In this document: positions 21,825-32,019 of the stretch, piece by piece
Layout: the number at the start of each line of letters is the position of its first letter
Position numbering within the stretch: position 1 is the stretch's first letter
From: Flavobacterium sp. MDT1-60
Lineage (GTDB): Bacteria > Bacteroidota > Bacteroidia > Flavobacteriales > Flavobacteriaceae
Reading direction: 5' to 3'
Length of the DNA: 64,000 nucleotides
Assembly: GCF_014844035.1 (NCBI RefSeq)
Contig: NZ_CP062159.1
Coordinates: 5,394,001-5,458,000, forward strand
Notes under the pieces: generated by a model
What the model saw: only the letters and a program-made list of their open reading frames with translations
Told to the model about the DNA's origin: nothing
Database searches by the model: none
Program-made: the position numbers and the translations under genes

Positions 21825-23639
21825 TTAGTGGTGTAAAACTTCTTCACCTTCTTTCATTGGTACATTTTGCGGTACAAAATCTACATCATGATTTGGGTTA
21901 CTGTAGTCATATGGCCAACGGTATACATGAGGAATTTCACCTGGCCAGTTACCGTGAATATGTTCTACTGGAGTTGTCCACTCTAATGTTGTCGATTTCC
22001 ATGGATTCTGAACAGCTTTCTTACCGTAGAATATACTGCTAAAGAAGTTGTATAAGAATACTAATTGGAACGCACCACCCACAAGAGCAAATGTTGTAAT
22101 TAAAACATTCACATTTTGCAAATCATCAAATAATGGGAAGTTTGTATTTGTATAATAACGTCTTGGTAAACCAGCTAATCCAATAAAGTGCATTGGGAAA
22201 AATACTCCGTAAGCACAAACTGCTGTTACCCAAAAGTGAATATAACCTAAATTTTTATTCAACATTCTTCCGTACATTTTAGGGAACCAGTGGTAGATAC
22301 CAGCAAACATTCCGTAAAGTGCAGAGATACCCATTACTAAGTGAAAGTGAGCAATTACAAAGTAAGTATCGTGAACATTAATATCTAAAGTACTATCTCC
22401 TAAAATGATTCCAGTTAAACCTCCAGTGATGAAAGTAGAAACCATTCCGATAGAGAATAACATTGCAGGGTTGAATTGTAAGTTACCTTTCCATAAAGTT
22501 GTAATCCAGTTAAACGCTTTTACAGCAGATGGAATTGCAATCAATAATGTAGTAAAAGTAAATACCGATCCTAAGAAAGGATTCATACCTGAAATAAACA
22601 TATGGTGACCCCAAACAATTGTCGATAAGAATGCAATTGCAAGAACTGACATAATCATCGCTCTGTATCCAAAGATTGGTTTACGAGAGTTCGTAGCCAT
22701 AATTTCAGAAACAAGACCCATTGCTGGTAAAATTACAATATATACCTCAGGGTGTCCTAAGAACCAGAATAAATGTTCGAACAATACCGGAGAACCACCT
22801 TGATAGTGTAAAACCTCTCCTGCAATATAAATATCAGACAAGAAGAATGAAGTACCAAAACTTCTATCAAAAATCAATAATAATGCAGCAGATAATAATA
22901 CTGGAAAAGAAATAACACCAATAATAGCTGTTACAAAAAATGTCCAGATAGTAAGTGGAAGTCTAGTCATAGACATCCCTTTAGTTCTTAAGTTGATTAC
23001 AGTAACGATGTAATTTAAAGATCCCATTAAAGAAGATGCAATAAAGATCGCCATCGAAACTAACCATAAAGTCATACCTGTTCCAGATCCTGGAATTGCT
23101 TGTGGTAAAGCACTTAATGGTGGATAAATTGTCCAACCTGCAGAAGCTGGTCCGGCTTCAACAAATAATGAACTTAACATTATTACAGCAGATAAGAAAA
23201 ACAACCAATATGAAATCATATTCATAAATCCGGAAGCCATATCTCTAGCTCCAATTTGAAGAGGAATAAGTAAATTACTAAAGGTTCCACTTAAACCTGC
23301 TGTCAGCACAAAGAATACCATGATAGTACCGTGAATTGTAACCAAAGCCAAGTAGATATCATTCGCCATTACACCATCAGGTGCAAATTTATCTCCTAAT
23401 AAAACATTAAATATTTTGAAAGACTCCTCTGGCCATGCTAATTGCATTCTGAAAAGCAAAGACATTGCAATACCAATTATACCCATAATAATACCGGTAA
23501 TTAAATATTGCTTAGCAATCATTTTGTGATCAATACTAAAGATATACTTAGTAATGAACGTGTCTTTATGATGATGTTCGTGCTCGTGATCGTGTCCGTG
23601 ATCGTGACCGTGATCGTGACCGTGCGCTTCTGCTGACAT
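21825..23639 (-). CDS. coxA: Cytochrome c oxidase subunit I
   Basis: Catalytic subunit of the heme-copper oxidase in the inner membrane: reduces O2 to water and pumps protons. It has 604 residues and twelve or more membrane helices. Visible ligands are HGTIMVFFV (heme a) and GHPEVY at about 294 (CuB His, with Glu and cross-linked Tyr of A1-type enzymes), the paired histidines in WGHHMF, and HDTYFVIAHFHLV for heme a3/a. Unusually, residues 4-25 are almost all His, Asp, Gly and Glu (HGHDHGHDHGHDHEHEHHH), a likely metal-binding tail. Last gene of the act-cox operon. Subunit III and assembly genes are not here; ctaB is at position 1. Confidence 0.97.
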   Translation of the reverse strand: MSAEAHGHDHGHDHGHDHEHEHHHKDTFITKYIFSIDHKMIAKQYLITGIIMGIIGIAMSLLFRMQLAWPEESFKIFNVLLGDKFAPDGVMANDIYLALVTIHGTIMVFFVLTAGLSGTFSNLLIPLQIGARDMASGFMNMISYWLFFLSAVIMLSSLFVEAGPASAGWTIYPPLSALPQAIPGSGTGMTLWLVSMAIFIASSLMGSLNYIVTVINLRTKGMSMTRLPLTIWTFFVTAIIGVISFPVLLSAALLLIFDRSFGTSFFLSDIYIAGEVLHYQGGSPVLFEHLFWFLGHPEVYIVILPAMGLVSEIMATNSRKPIFGYRAMIMSVLAIAFLSTIVWGHHMFISGMNPFLGSVFTFTTLLIAIPSAVKAFNWITTLWKGNLQFNPAMLFSIGMVSTFITGGLTGIILGDSTLDINVHDTYFVIAHFHLVMGISALYGMFAGIYHWFPKMYGRMLNKNLGYIHFWVTAVCAYGVFFPMHFIGLAGLPRRYYTNTNFPLFDDLQNVNVLITTFALVGGAFQLVFLYNFFSSIFYGKKAVQNPWKSTTLEWTTPVEHIHGNWPGEIPHVYRWPYDYSNPNHDVDFVPQNVPMKEGEEVLHH

Positions 23640-23670
23640 ATATGTGTACTTTAAATTTTCTTAATAAATA

Positions 23671-24855
23671 TTATCTCATAGCAACTTTAGCTACAACCGC
23701 TTTTACAGTATCAATAACTGCTTTAACAGTATCTTTAGCAGTACTATCTGTAGTAGGCTCAACTCCTTCGGCTGGTTTTTCAGCAGCGGCTGCCGCTTTA
23801 ATATCCTGAGCTAAAGTTGTTTTTTCGCTTAACCATTTTTTATAATCTTCAGGAGTATCAACAACTACTTTCATTTGCATGTTATAGTGAGAAGCTCCAC
23901 AAATTTTATTACATAGTAATAAATAATCAAATGTATAAGGATCTAAAGCCGTACCTCCTTTAGCAACTAACTCAGCGCTTTTTTCAGCTCTAAGTTTATT
24001 GATATTTGACACTTTTTCAACCATAAATGGCAATTCTCTGTATTCAGAAGTAGTGTAAGTTGGAATAAAGGCAAATTCAGTAACCATTCCAGGAACACAG
24101 TTCATTTGCGCTCTAAAGTGAGGCATGTAAGCTGAGTGTAATACGTCCTGAGAACGCATTTTGAAATGTATTTTTTTACCTTTAGGAATATGCAATTCAC
24201 TAACAATAATATCATCCTGAGCATTAGGGTCTGACATATCAACTCCTAATGTATTTATACCTTCAATTAAACGTACATTAGCTTTACCTAAAACATTATC
24301 TTGTCCAGCATATCTGGCAGTCCATTTAAATTGTTGAGCATATAATTCGATTTCAATTACATCTTCATCTTTATCAACAAACATAATGTTGTTCCAAGCA
24401 TACAATCCATAAAGAATTAAACAAGCCAAAACTACAGATGGAATAATACTCCAAATTGCTTCTAACTTATTACTATCAGCAAAAAACAAAGCTTTTTGAT
24501 TTTTATTTCCTTTATATTTAAAAGAAAACCAGTATAATAAACCTTGTGTAATAAATTGAACTACAAAAATTAAAACCCAAGTAATATCCATTAAATTATC
24601 TACTAAAAGTCCATGCTCTGAAGCAGGAGTATGAAGCGCTAAACCACCCCATTTAAGTAAACCGTAAATTGTAAATATATAGATGAATGCCAAAAAGCCA
24701 AACATAATATATCCCTGAATATTATTATCATTATCTGATGCAACCTGAGAATCGTCCGAAGAAGATCCTACCTGAGTAAGATCAAATATCTTGGTCAATT
24801 GCCATAATGCAACTGCTAATAAAACTAAAACTATAATTACCAACAAACTTGTCAT
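23671..24855 (-). CDS. coxB: Cytochrome c oxidase subunit II
   Basis: Accepts electrons from the Act complex or a cytochrome through its CuA centre and passes them to subunit I. It has 394 residues, longer than classical subunit II because of an extra N-terminal helix (about 1-22), an acidic linker and a Lys/Ala/Glu-rich tail (about 340-394). Two further helices lie at about 50-130. The CuA motif CNKICGASHYNM is complete at about 314-325, with the upstream histidine in LHSAYMPHF. No CXXCH is present, so this is not a caa3-type fused subunit. It lies 31 bp before coxA and 19 bp after actF. Confidence 0.95.
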   Translation of the reverse strand: MTSLLVIIVLVLLAVALWQLTKIFDLTQVGSSSDDSQVASDNDNNIQGYIMFGFLAFIYIFTIYGLLKWGGLALHTPASEHGLLVDNLMDITWVLIFVVQFITQGLLYWFSFKYKGNKNQKALFFADSNKLEAIWSIIPSVVLACLILYGLYAWNNIMFVDKDEDVIEIELYAQQFKWTARYAGQDNVLGKANVRLIEGINTLGVDMSDPNAQDDIIVSELHIPKGKKIHFKMRSQDVLHSAYMPHFRAQMNCVPGMVTEFAFIPTYTTSEYRELPFMVEKVSNINKLRAEKSAELVAKGGTALDPYTFDYLLLCNKICGASHYNMQMKVVVDTPEDYKKWLSEKTTLAQDIKAAAAAEKPAEGVEPTTDSTAKDTVKAVIDTVKAVVAKVAMR

Positions 24856-24874
24856 CTGTTTACTTCTTTAAATA

Positions 24875-26401
24875 TTAATAATGAAAATGTTTACTTTCTT
24901 CAATGAAAGGATTTCTTTTTGCTAACAGAGGAGCTTTTGTTAATGCAGTAAATACAACAAAAATAAACAAACCTAAGAAGAAAAGTATAGACGCAATTTC
25001 AGGAATTCCAATAAACCATCTATCTCCAACTGTACCCGGCATAATCATATTAAAGAAATCAACATAGTGACCCAATAAAATAACAGTACCAGCCATTACT
25101 ATAACCCAGCTAAGACGTTTAAAGTCAGTATTGATTAATATTAATAATGGGAACACAAAGTTCATCACCACAGCACCAAAGAATGGTAAATTGTATAGTT
25201 GAATTCTTGTTACAAAGTAAGTAACCTCTTCCGGAATGTTAGCATACCAGATTAACATGAATTGAGAGAACCATAAATAAGTCCAAAAAACACTAATACC
25301 AAACATAAATTTAGCTAAATCGTGAATGTGACTTGTATTTACATATTCTAAATATCCTTTAGATTTTAAATATATCGTAACTAATGCAATAGCAGTAATA
25401 CCACTTACAAAGAAAGAAGCAAAAACATACCATCCGAATAAAGTACTAAACCAGTGTGGATCAAATGACATAATCCAATCCCAAGACATAATAGATTCAG
25501 ATACGATAAAGAAAACTAAGAATCCAGCAGATAACTTGAAGTTCTTTTTATAATTTAAATCATCATTTGCTTCGTCCTGAGCCAAACAATTCTTTCTTGA
25601 ATAGTGACGGTATAAGTTCCATCCTAATAAAAAGATTCCCGCTCTAACAATCCAAAAAGGAAAGTTTAAATAACCCGCTTTACCAGCAATAATCTCATCA
25701 TAATTTGCACTTTTAGGATCTGTAACACCTTCACCTAACCATACAAATATGTGATTAAAATGCAATCCACATAAAATTAAAATGATAAAGAAAATCACAG
25801 AAGCTACAGGCAAATAAGCTGTAATTCCCTGCATAACTCTAAACAATACCGGAGACCAACCTGCCTGAGCAACTTGTTGAATAGCATAAAATGCTAAAAC
25901 TCCCATAGAAAGTAGTAAAAAGAAAATACAAGCTACATATAAAGCAGACCAAGGTTTGTTTTGCAATTGATGCAAAACGTGTTCTGCATGTGCTTTAGGA
26001 TCATGTTCATGAGATGCATCAGCATGTTTATCCGCTTTTATATCATGTGCAACTGCAGTTTCAGTTTCGTGTGCTACCTCAGATTTTACTTCATGAGTAA
26101 TTTCTTCATTAGCAACAATTGAGTCTTTGCTTACAGCCTCTACACTATTTGCGTCTTTAGCTTCCTCATGATGAACTGCTTCAACTGTTTCTGCGTGTTG
26201 AGTTGCTTCAGCTTTTTCTTCATGATGTGCTGCACCGGCCTCACCATGTCCTCCACCGTGTTCTGATGCTTCTTTTGCCAGAAGAGTTTCTACCTCTTCA
26301 ATATTTTTAGGAGCAGTTAAAAAACCATATCCAATTCCTAATATACCAAGAGCCATTAGGATGATAGAAAAAGTTTTTAATTTACTTGAAAATGTATACA
26401 T
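24875..26401 (-). CDS. actF: Alternative complex III subunit ActF (quinol-binding membrane subunit)
   Basis: Homologue of ActC without the same partner contacts; a polytopic membrane subunit of the quinol:acceptor oxidoreductase. It has 508 residues from the ATG at 26401 (MYTFSSKLKTFS); the TTG at 26428 was rejected. After a first helix (about 7-25) comes an unusual stretch at about 35-145, very rich in His, Glu and Ala (EHGGGHGEAGAAHHEEKAEA and similar). About ten membrane helices follow. That segment is specific to this lineage and may bind metal or simply act as a linker. It is embedded in act-cox, 27 bp after actE. Confidence 0.88.
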   Translation of the reverse strand: MYTFSSKLKTFSIILMALGILGIGYGFLTAPKNIEEVETLLAKEASEHGGGHGEAGAAHHEEKAEATQHAETVEAVHHEEAKDANSVEAVSKDSIVANEEITHEVKSEVAHETETAVAHDIKADKHADASHEHDPKAHAEHVLHQLQNKPWSALYVACIFFLLLSMGVLAFYAIQQVAQAGWSPVLFRVMQGITAYLPVASVIFFIILILCGLHFNHIFVWLGEGVTDPKSANYDEIIAGKAGYLNFPFWIVRAGIFLLGWNLYRHYSRKNCLAQDEANDDLNYKKNFKLSAGFLVFFIVSESIMSWDWIMSFDPHWFSTLFGWYVFASFFVSGITAIALVTIYLKSKGYLEYVNTSHIHDLAKFMFGISVFWTYLWFSQFMLIWYANIPEEVTYFVTRIQLYNLPFFGAVVMNFVFPLLILINTDFKRLSWVIVMAGTVILLGHYVDFFNMIMPGTVGDRWFIGIPEIASILFFLGLFIFVVFTALTKAPLLAKRNPFIEESKHFHY

Positions 26402-26428
26402 ATCTATTACGATCAGTTTGTTCAACAA

Positions 26429-26974
26429 TTATAATTGGCTTTTTAGTTTTAGAACATAGTCAGCAACTAACCAACGTTCGTGGGCACTTAATTGATTTGC
26501 ATGTGAACCCATTGCATTTAAACCATAAGTTTCAACGTGAAAGATACTTCCTTCAGTAATTACTCTGTCTTTATAGCTAGGTACTCCAAGAAATTTTTCT
26601 CTTTCAACCAATTTACCTTTACCGTTTCCAGTTGCTCCATGACAACTGATACAGTAAATTTCGAAAAGTTCTTTTCCTTTTCCAGAATTTCTATCTTCCT
26701 CACTTAAAGGTGATTTCAAATTAGCTTTTGCTAATTCATAACCAGCAGTTGAATTTTCATATTCATAAGGTTCAAAACCTCTATTAATCGTTCCTTCTAC
26801 AGGAAGCTGTCCCTCTTTTCCACCTTTAAATATCTTTGCTTCTGAGTAAGTTTCATAACCTACAGACTCATACATATTTGGGAAATACTGATAGTTTGGT
26901 GCCGAATTATTGTGGCAAGATGAAACTAAAATAGTTATACCAACTAAAAGTGTTATTTTATATATCCTTTTCAT
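26429..26974 (-). CDS. actE: Alternative complex III subunit ActE (monoheme cytochrome c lipoprotein)
   Basis: A 181-residue cytochrome with a lipoprotein signal (MKRIYKITLLVGITILVSSC; lipidated Cys20) and one heme site, FEIYCISCHGATGNGKG, at about 106-122, with a distal methionine available in NAMGSH. It carries electrons from the Act complex towards the oxidase on the periplasmic face. It lies 8 bp after actD and is followed closely by actF. Confidence 0.92.
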   Translation of the reverse strand: MKRIYKITLLVGITILVSSCHNNSAPNYQYFPNMYESVGYETYSEAKIFKGGKEGQLPVEGTINRGFEPYEYENSTAGYELAKANLKSPLSEEDRNSGKGKELFEIYCISCHGATGNGKGKLVEREKFLGVPSYKDRVITEGSIFHVETYGLNAMGSHANQLSAHERWLVADYVLKLKSQL

Positions 26975-26982
26975 AGCTACAA

Positions 26983-27507
26983 TTAATTCTTTTCAATTAC
27001 TTTAACTTCAACAGCTCCTGTACCTTCGAAAAAAGAAACTAGTTCTGCTTCGTTATCGTTTACAGCAACTTCCATTAAGAAATGGTCATCTGTTGTTCTT
27101 ACATCAGGATTTTCAGCCTGCTTAAATGGCCATAATCTACTTCTCATGTAAAAAGTGATTACCATTAAGTGGGCAGCGAAAAACACAGTCATTTCAAACA
27201 TAATTGGCACAAAAGCTGGCATATTCTGAATGAAACTGAAACTTGGTTTTCCACCAATATCCTGTGGCCAGTCATGAATCATAATATAACTCATCATTGT
27301 TGTTGCAACAGAAATACCAACACATCCATATAAAAAAGCACAAATTGCTAATCTTGTTGGTGCTAAACCCATAGCTTTATCCAATCCGTGAACTGGGAAT
27401 GGAGTAAAAACCTCTTCAATATGATGATGAGCAGCTCTGGTTTTCTTTACTGCATCCATCAAAATATCATCGTCATTATAAATGGCGTATATTACTTTAT
27501 TACTCAT
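26983..27507 (-). CDS. actD: Alternative complex III subunit ActD (DUF3341)
   Basis: A 174-residue membrane subunit of the DUF3341 family with two helices (about 50-75 and 95-120), joined by a short loop, and a soluble N-terminal part beginning MSNKVIYAIYNDDDILMDAV. It has no cofactor motifs and in known complexes anchors and stabilises the membrane domain. Its start overlaps the actC stop by 8 bp, as expected for co-translated subunits. Confidence 0.92.
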   Translation of the reverse strand: MSNKVIYAIYNDDDILMDAVKKTRAAHHHIEEVFTPFPVHGLDKAMGLAPTRLAICAFLYGCVGISVATTMMSYIMIHDWPQDIGGKPSFSFIQNMPAFVPIMFEMTVFFAAHLMVITFYMRSRLWPFKQAENPDVRTTDDHFLMEVAVNDNEAELVSFFEGTGAVEVKVIEKN

Positions 27508-28900
27508 GATGTGAATCTTTATTTGCTCTTTCTCTAATGTAATTATCTCCTGTTCCTTTCAAAATTGTTTTAACCTCTGCCTGAGCAATTACAGGGAATG
27601 TTCTAGAGTATAATAAAAACAATACAAAGAAGAAACCAATTGTTCCAATGAAAATTCCAATATCAACAAATGTTGGTGAGAACATTGTCCAAGAAGATGG
27701 AAGGTAATCTCTATGTAAAGAAGTAACAATAATTACGAATCTTTCAAACCACATTCCGATGTTAACCACAATCGAAATAATAAAAGAGAACATGATACTA
27801 GTTCTTAATTTTTTGAACCACATAAATTGTGGAGAAAAAACGTTACAAGTCATCATTGACCAATATGCCCACCAGTAAGGTCCGGTAGCTCTGTTTAAGA
27901 ACGCATATTGCTCATACTCTACTCCTGAATACCAAGCCACAAATAACTCAGTAATATAAGCTACCCCAACAATAGAACCAGTAATCATAATAATGATATT
28001 CATTAGTTCGATATGTTGTAAAGTAATATATGCTTCAAGATTAGAAACTTTTCTCATAACGATCAACAATGTGTTTACCATTGCAAATCCAGAGAAAACC
28101 GCTCCAGCAACAAAGTATGGAGGGAAAATTGTTGTATGCCATCCTGGAATTACAGAAGTAGCAAAGTCCATCGATACAATCGTGTGTACAGAAAGTACAA
28201 GAGGAGTAGCCAAACCAGCTAATACCAAAGATACTTCTTCAAAACGTTGCCAATCTTTTGCTCTTCCACTCCATCCAAAACTTAGGATAGAATATACTCT
28301 TTTTGTAAAAGGAGTTACCGCTCTATCACGTAGCATTGCAAAATCAGGTAATAAACCAGTCCACCAGAAAACTAATGATACCGAAAGATAAGTTGAAATT
28401 GCAAATACGTCCCAAAGCAATGGTGAGTTAAAGTTTACCCATAAAGATCCAAATTGATTTGGAATAGGTAAAACCCAGTATGCTAACCATGGACGTCCCA
28501 TGTGAATAATTGGAAATAAACCTGCCTGAACTACTGAGAAGATGGTCATAGCCTCTGCAGAACGGTTAATAGCCATTCTCCAACGTTGACGGAAAAGTAA
28601 TAATACCGCAGAAATTAATGTTCCAGCGTGACCAATACCAACCCACCAAACGAAGTTCGTGATATCCCAGGCCCAACCAACTGTTTTATTTAATCCCCAT
28701 GTTCCGATACCGGTAGATACGGTGTAAATTATACAACCTAATCCCCAAAGGAAGGCTATTAATGCGATTGAAAATACAATCCACCATTGTTTGTTTGCAG
28801 GCCCCTCAACAGGTGCAGCTACATCTACTGTTACGTCGTGATAAGATTTATCACCTATAACTAAAGGTTTTCTAATGGGTGCTTCGTAGTGAGACGACAT
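27500..28900 (-). CDS. actC: Alternative complex III subunit ActC (NrfD/PsrC-like)
   Basis: The quinol-oxidising membrane subunit, related to NrfD and PsrC, with about ten helices in 466 residues. Conserved stretches include WDITNFVWWVGIGHAGTLIS (about 79-98), which lies near the quinol site in family members, and GRPWLAYWVLPIPNQFGSLW (about 136-155). With ActB it transfers electrons from menaquinol to the iron-sulfur clusters. 33 bp separate it from actB. Confidence 0.95.
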   Translation of the reverse strand: MSSHYEAPIRKPLVIGDKSYHDVTVDVAAPVEGPANKQWWIVFSIALIAFLWGLGCIIYTVSTGIGTWGLNKTVGWAWDITNFVWWVGIGHAGTLISAVLLLFRQRWRMAINRSAEAMTIFSVVQAGLFPIIHMGRPWLAYWVLPIPNQFGSLWVNFNSPLLWDVFAISTYLSVSLVFWWTGLLPDFAMLRDRAVTPFTKRVYSILSFGWSGRAKDWQRFEEVSLVLAGLATPLVLSVHTIVSMDFATSVIPGWHTTIFPPYFVAGAVFSGFAMVNTLLIVMRKVSNLEAYITLQHIELMNIIIMITGSIVGVAYITELFVAWYSGVEYEQYAFLNRATGPYWWAYWSMMTCNVFSPQFMWFKKLRTSIMFSFIISIVVNIGMWFERFVIIVTSLHRDYLPSSWTMFSPTFVDIGIFIGTIGFFFVLFLLYSRTFPVIAQAEVKTILKGTGDNYIRERANKDSHHE

Positions 28901-28933
28901 AATCCTTTATATTGTTTCTAATTAATAATTTTA

Positions 28934-31900
28934 CTAAGTATTTCTAACTTTAACATGGTAAACCACGTTTGGTTTTGTTCCTACATGCTCTAACAAGTGA
29001 TATGATCTTTCATCAGCTGCTAATTTAGCAACTTTACTATCAGCATCATTAACATCACCAAATATCATTGCTCCAGAAGAACAAGCATTAGAACAAGCTG
29101 TTTGGAATTCACCATCAGCAACTGGGCGACCTTCATTTTTAGCTTTTAACTTAGTTGCTTGTGTCATTTGAATACACATAGAACATTTTTCCATAACTCC
29201 ACGAGAACGAACATTTACGTCTGGGTTTAACACCATACGTCCTAAATCATCATTCATATGGTAATCGAATTCTGTGTTTTTGTTGTACAAAAACCAGTTA
29301 AAACGACGTACTTTATATGGACAGTTATTTGCACAATAACGAGTTCCAACACATCTGTTATATGCCATATGGTTTTGACCTTCACGACCGTGAGATGTAG
29401 CAGCTACAGGACAAACTGTCTCACATGGTGCGTGATTACAATGCTGACACATAACTGGCTGGAATGAAACTTGTGGATTATCCCCAGCTTTTTCCATTTC
29501 ATTAAATGTAGATAATGAACTAGATAAACCAGCAATATTTTCTTTTCTTTCATTATCACCTTCAAAGGTACTTTCAGAAGAATAATATCTGTCAATACGC
29601 AACCAGTGCATATCACGACTTCTTCTTACCTCTGCTTTACCAACAACCGGAACGTTGTTCTCAGCATGACAAGCAATAACACATGCGCCACAACCAGTAC
29701 AAGCGTTTAAGTCAATTGAAAGATTAAAGTGATGCCCGGTACTACGATCAAATGATTCCCATAAATCGACAGTTGTAGCTTCAACTTCCTGGTGATCTAA
29801 AGATACCATTGGTTTTTCATTCCAATGTTCAGCATCTTTAGTATTAAAGATTTCAAGAGTAGTTTCTTTAATAATATCTCCTCTACCCATTAATGTTTTC
29901 TGTCCCTGAACACAAGCAAACTCATGAACTCCATTTGCTTTCGCAATAGAAACAGATTGAACACTATTGAAGTTTTTATATAAAGCATAGGCATTTAAAC
30001 CTACTTGCATTTCATCTTTTAAAGCCGCTTTACGACCATATCCTACAGCTAAACCAACTGTACCAATAGCTTGTCCAGGTTGAACAATTACAGGAACATT
30101 TTCTAATTTAGCTCCATCAGCAGTTGTAATTGTAGCATAACTACCATTCAAACCACCATTAGCAACAATTTCATTTGTTAAACCAAGCTTTTTAGCATCA
30201 GCATTAGAAATAGTTACATAATTATCCCAGGAAACTCTTGTGATTGGATCTGGAAACTCTTGCAACCAAGGATTGTTTGCTTGTTGTCCATCACCCATAC
30301 CGGTTTTAGTATACAATACTAACTCGAAATCTCCAGCAGATCTTGATTTAGAAACTGCACTTGCAGCAGCAGTATAATCAAAAGAACCAGCAGCTAAAGC
30401 AGTAGAACCAATAACAAAAACACCATCATGTAGAACTTTATTCCAGGAAGAACCTGCAATAATCCCAGCTGAACTAGCTTTTAGATAATCGTAGAAATTT
30501 CCAGGAACTCCGTTTAATGATAATAAAACGTCTTGAAATTGTTTTGTATTGAATATAGGACGAATAGTTGGCTGAGTCAAACTATAAGTTCCTTTAGTAA
30601 GTATAACATCACCCCATGATTCTAAGTAATGAGGAGCAGGAGCAGCAATTGTAGTAATCGATGCAGTTTCATCTTCTTTTAAAGAGAAAGCAACTGAAGT
30701 TTTTACTTTTTTCAATCCAGAAACAAAAGAAGCTGAATCAGCTAATGTATAAACTGGATTTATACCACTCATGATTAAGGTATGAACACTTCCAGCATTC
30801 ATATCTTTTATTAATTGAAATACAAGCGCATTAGAACCTTTTCTAATTTGTCTTGTACCCGCAGTATTAAAAGCTTCACTAGCCAATACCTGATTGATAG
30901 CCAAAACTAGTAATTGTGCATTTTTATCTTCAATTCCAGATACTAAAACTCCTTTAGAACCAGCAGCTTTTAACTGCTGAGCAGCTTTAACAACTTCTGC
31001 TTTAAAATTACCATCTAAAGAAACGGCAACAGAAGCACCTGCAACTATATTATATATTTGAACTAATGCTTGTTTTTGATCAGCAATAGTCATTGGAACA
31101 CGCTTATCAGCAGCAGCTCCGGATAATGTCATATTTGATTCAAACTGAAAGTGACGAGACATTTTTCCATTTTGAGGAATACGTCCTTTTGCATATCCAG
31201 AATCATATCCACCACCTTGCCAGTCTCCTAAGAAATCAGCTCCAACAGAAACAATTAAAGAAGCTTTTGAGAAATCATAATCAACTAAAGCTCTTTCACC
31301 ATAAACTGTTTCAAATGCATCTAATGCGTCTGATGAAGAAACTGCATCATAAACAACATGTTTTGCATTTGGGTTTTTAGTGATAAATTCACCTATTAGC
31401 TTTTCAGTAGATGGACTTGCTAAAGTATTTGTCAACAAAACTACTTGTCCACCTTTTGCTTTTGCATCAGCAAGACTTGATTTAATTTTTAAATCAACAG
31501 CAGACCAGCTGCTATTTTTTCCTTCCAATTTAGGCTCTTTCAAACGCATACTATCATACAATGATAAGATAGACGCATGAATTCTAGCATTGGCCGAAAA
31601 TTTAGCTCCAGAAATAGTGTTGTTATCAATTTTAATTGGACGACCCTCACGAGTTTTTACTAATAAGTTAGCAAAATCAAAACCATCAAAAACAGTAGTT
31701 GCATAATAATCTGCAACACCAGGAATGATTTGTTCTGGTTGTAACACATAAGGTATAGACTTGTGAACAGGACCTTCGCAAGCAGCAAGTGTAACCGCTG
31801 CAGTACTAAACCCTACGTACTTTAAAAAGTCACGACGTGAAGTTCCAGATTGAGCTAAAGCATCTGCATTCCCTAAGAATTCTTCTGTAGGAATTTCTTC

Positions 31901-31987
31901 AACAAATTCGTTATTTCTAAGCGCCTCAACAATAGAACTATTCTCTAGTTCTTCAACACTTTTCCAGTATTTTTTGTTTGATGACAT
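28934..31987 (-). CDS. actB: Alternative complex III subunit ActB (iron-sulfur subunit with molybdopterin-like domain)
   Basis: A 1017-residue fusion: an N-terminal molybdopterin-oxidoreductase-like domain (about 50-720), which in this family lacks the cofactor, and a C-terminal ferredoxin-like part (about 750-1000). Cluster cysteines are CTGCGACVIACHAENN, CQHCNHAPCETVCPV, CVGTRYCANNCPYKVRRF and CSMCIQMTQ with CSNACSSGAM. Near residue 52 there is a twin-arginine-type signal (SRRDFLKYVGFSTAAVTLAA) ending in a cysteine (AACEG) that may be lipidated, so it is probably exported folded and tethered. It lies 32 bp after actA. Confidence 0.95.
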   Translation of the reverse strand: MSSNKKYWKSVEELENSSIVEALRNNEFVEEIPTEEFLGNADALAQSGTSRRDFLKYVGFSTAAVTLAACEGPVHKSIPYVLQPEQIIPGVADYYATTVFDGFDFANLLVKTREGRPIKIDNNTISGAKFSANARIHASILSLYDSMRLKEPKLEGKNSSWSAVDLKIKSSLADAKAKGGQVVLLTNTLASPSTEKLIGEFITKNPNAKHVVYDAVSSSDALDAFETVYGERALVDYDFSKASLIVSVGADFLGDWQGGGYDSGYAKGRIPQNGKMSRHFQFESNMTLSGAAADKRVPMTIADQKQALVQIYNIVAGASVAVSLDGNFKAEVVKAAQQLKAAGSKGVLVSGIEDKNAQLLVLAINQVLASEAFNTAGTRQIRKGSNALVFQLIKDMNAGSVHTLIMSGINPVYTLADSASFVSGLKKVKTSVAFSLKEDETASITTIAAPAPHYLESWGDVILTKGTYSLTQPTIRPIFNTKQFQDVLLSLNGVPGNFYDYLKASSAGIIAGSSWNKVLHDGVFVIGSTALAAGSFDYTAAASAVSKSRSAGDFELVLYTKTGMGDGQQANNPWLQEFPDPITRVSWDNYVTISNADAKKLGLTNEIVANGGLNGSYATITTADGAKLENVPVIVQPGQAIGTVGLAVGYGRKAALKDEMQVGLNAYALYKNFNSVQSVSIAKANGVHEFACVQGQKTLMGRGDIIKETTLEIFNTKDAEHWNEKPMVSLDHQEVEATTVDLWESFDRSTGHHFNLSIDLNACTGCGACVIACHAENNVPVVGKAEVRRSRDMHWLRIDRYYSSESTFEGDNERKENIAGLSSSLSTFNEMEKAGDNPQVSFQPVMCQHCNHAPCETVCPVAATSHGREGQNHMAYNRCVGTRYCANNCPYKVRRFNWFLYNKNTEFDYHMNDDLGRMVLNPDVNVRSRGVMEKCSMCIQMTQATKLKAKNEGRPVADGEFQTACSNACSSGAMIFGDVNDADSKVAKLAADERSYHLLEHVGTKPNVVYHVKVRNT

Positions 31988-32019
31988 TGTATATAAATAT
32001 TAAAATCTTAATAATTCGA

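Noticed and set aside
23671..24855. CoxB as a caa3-type subunit II
   Set aside because: No CXXCH motif is present anywhere in the protein; only the CuA site is complete.
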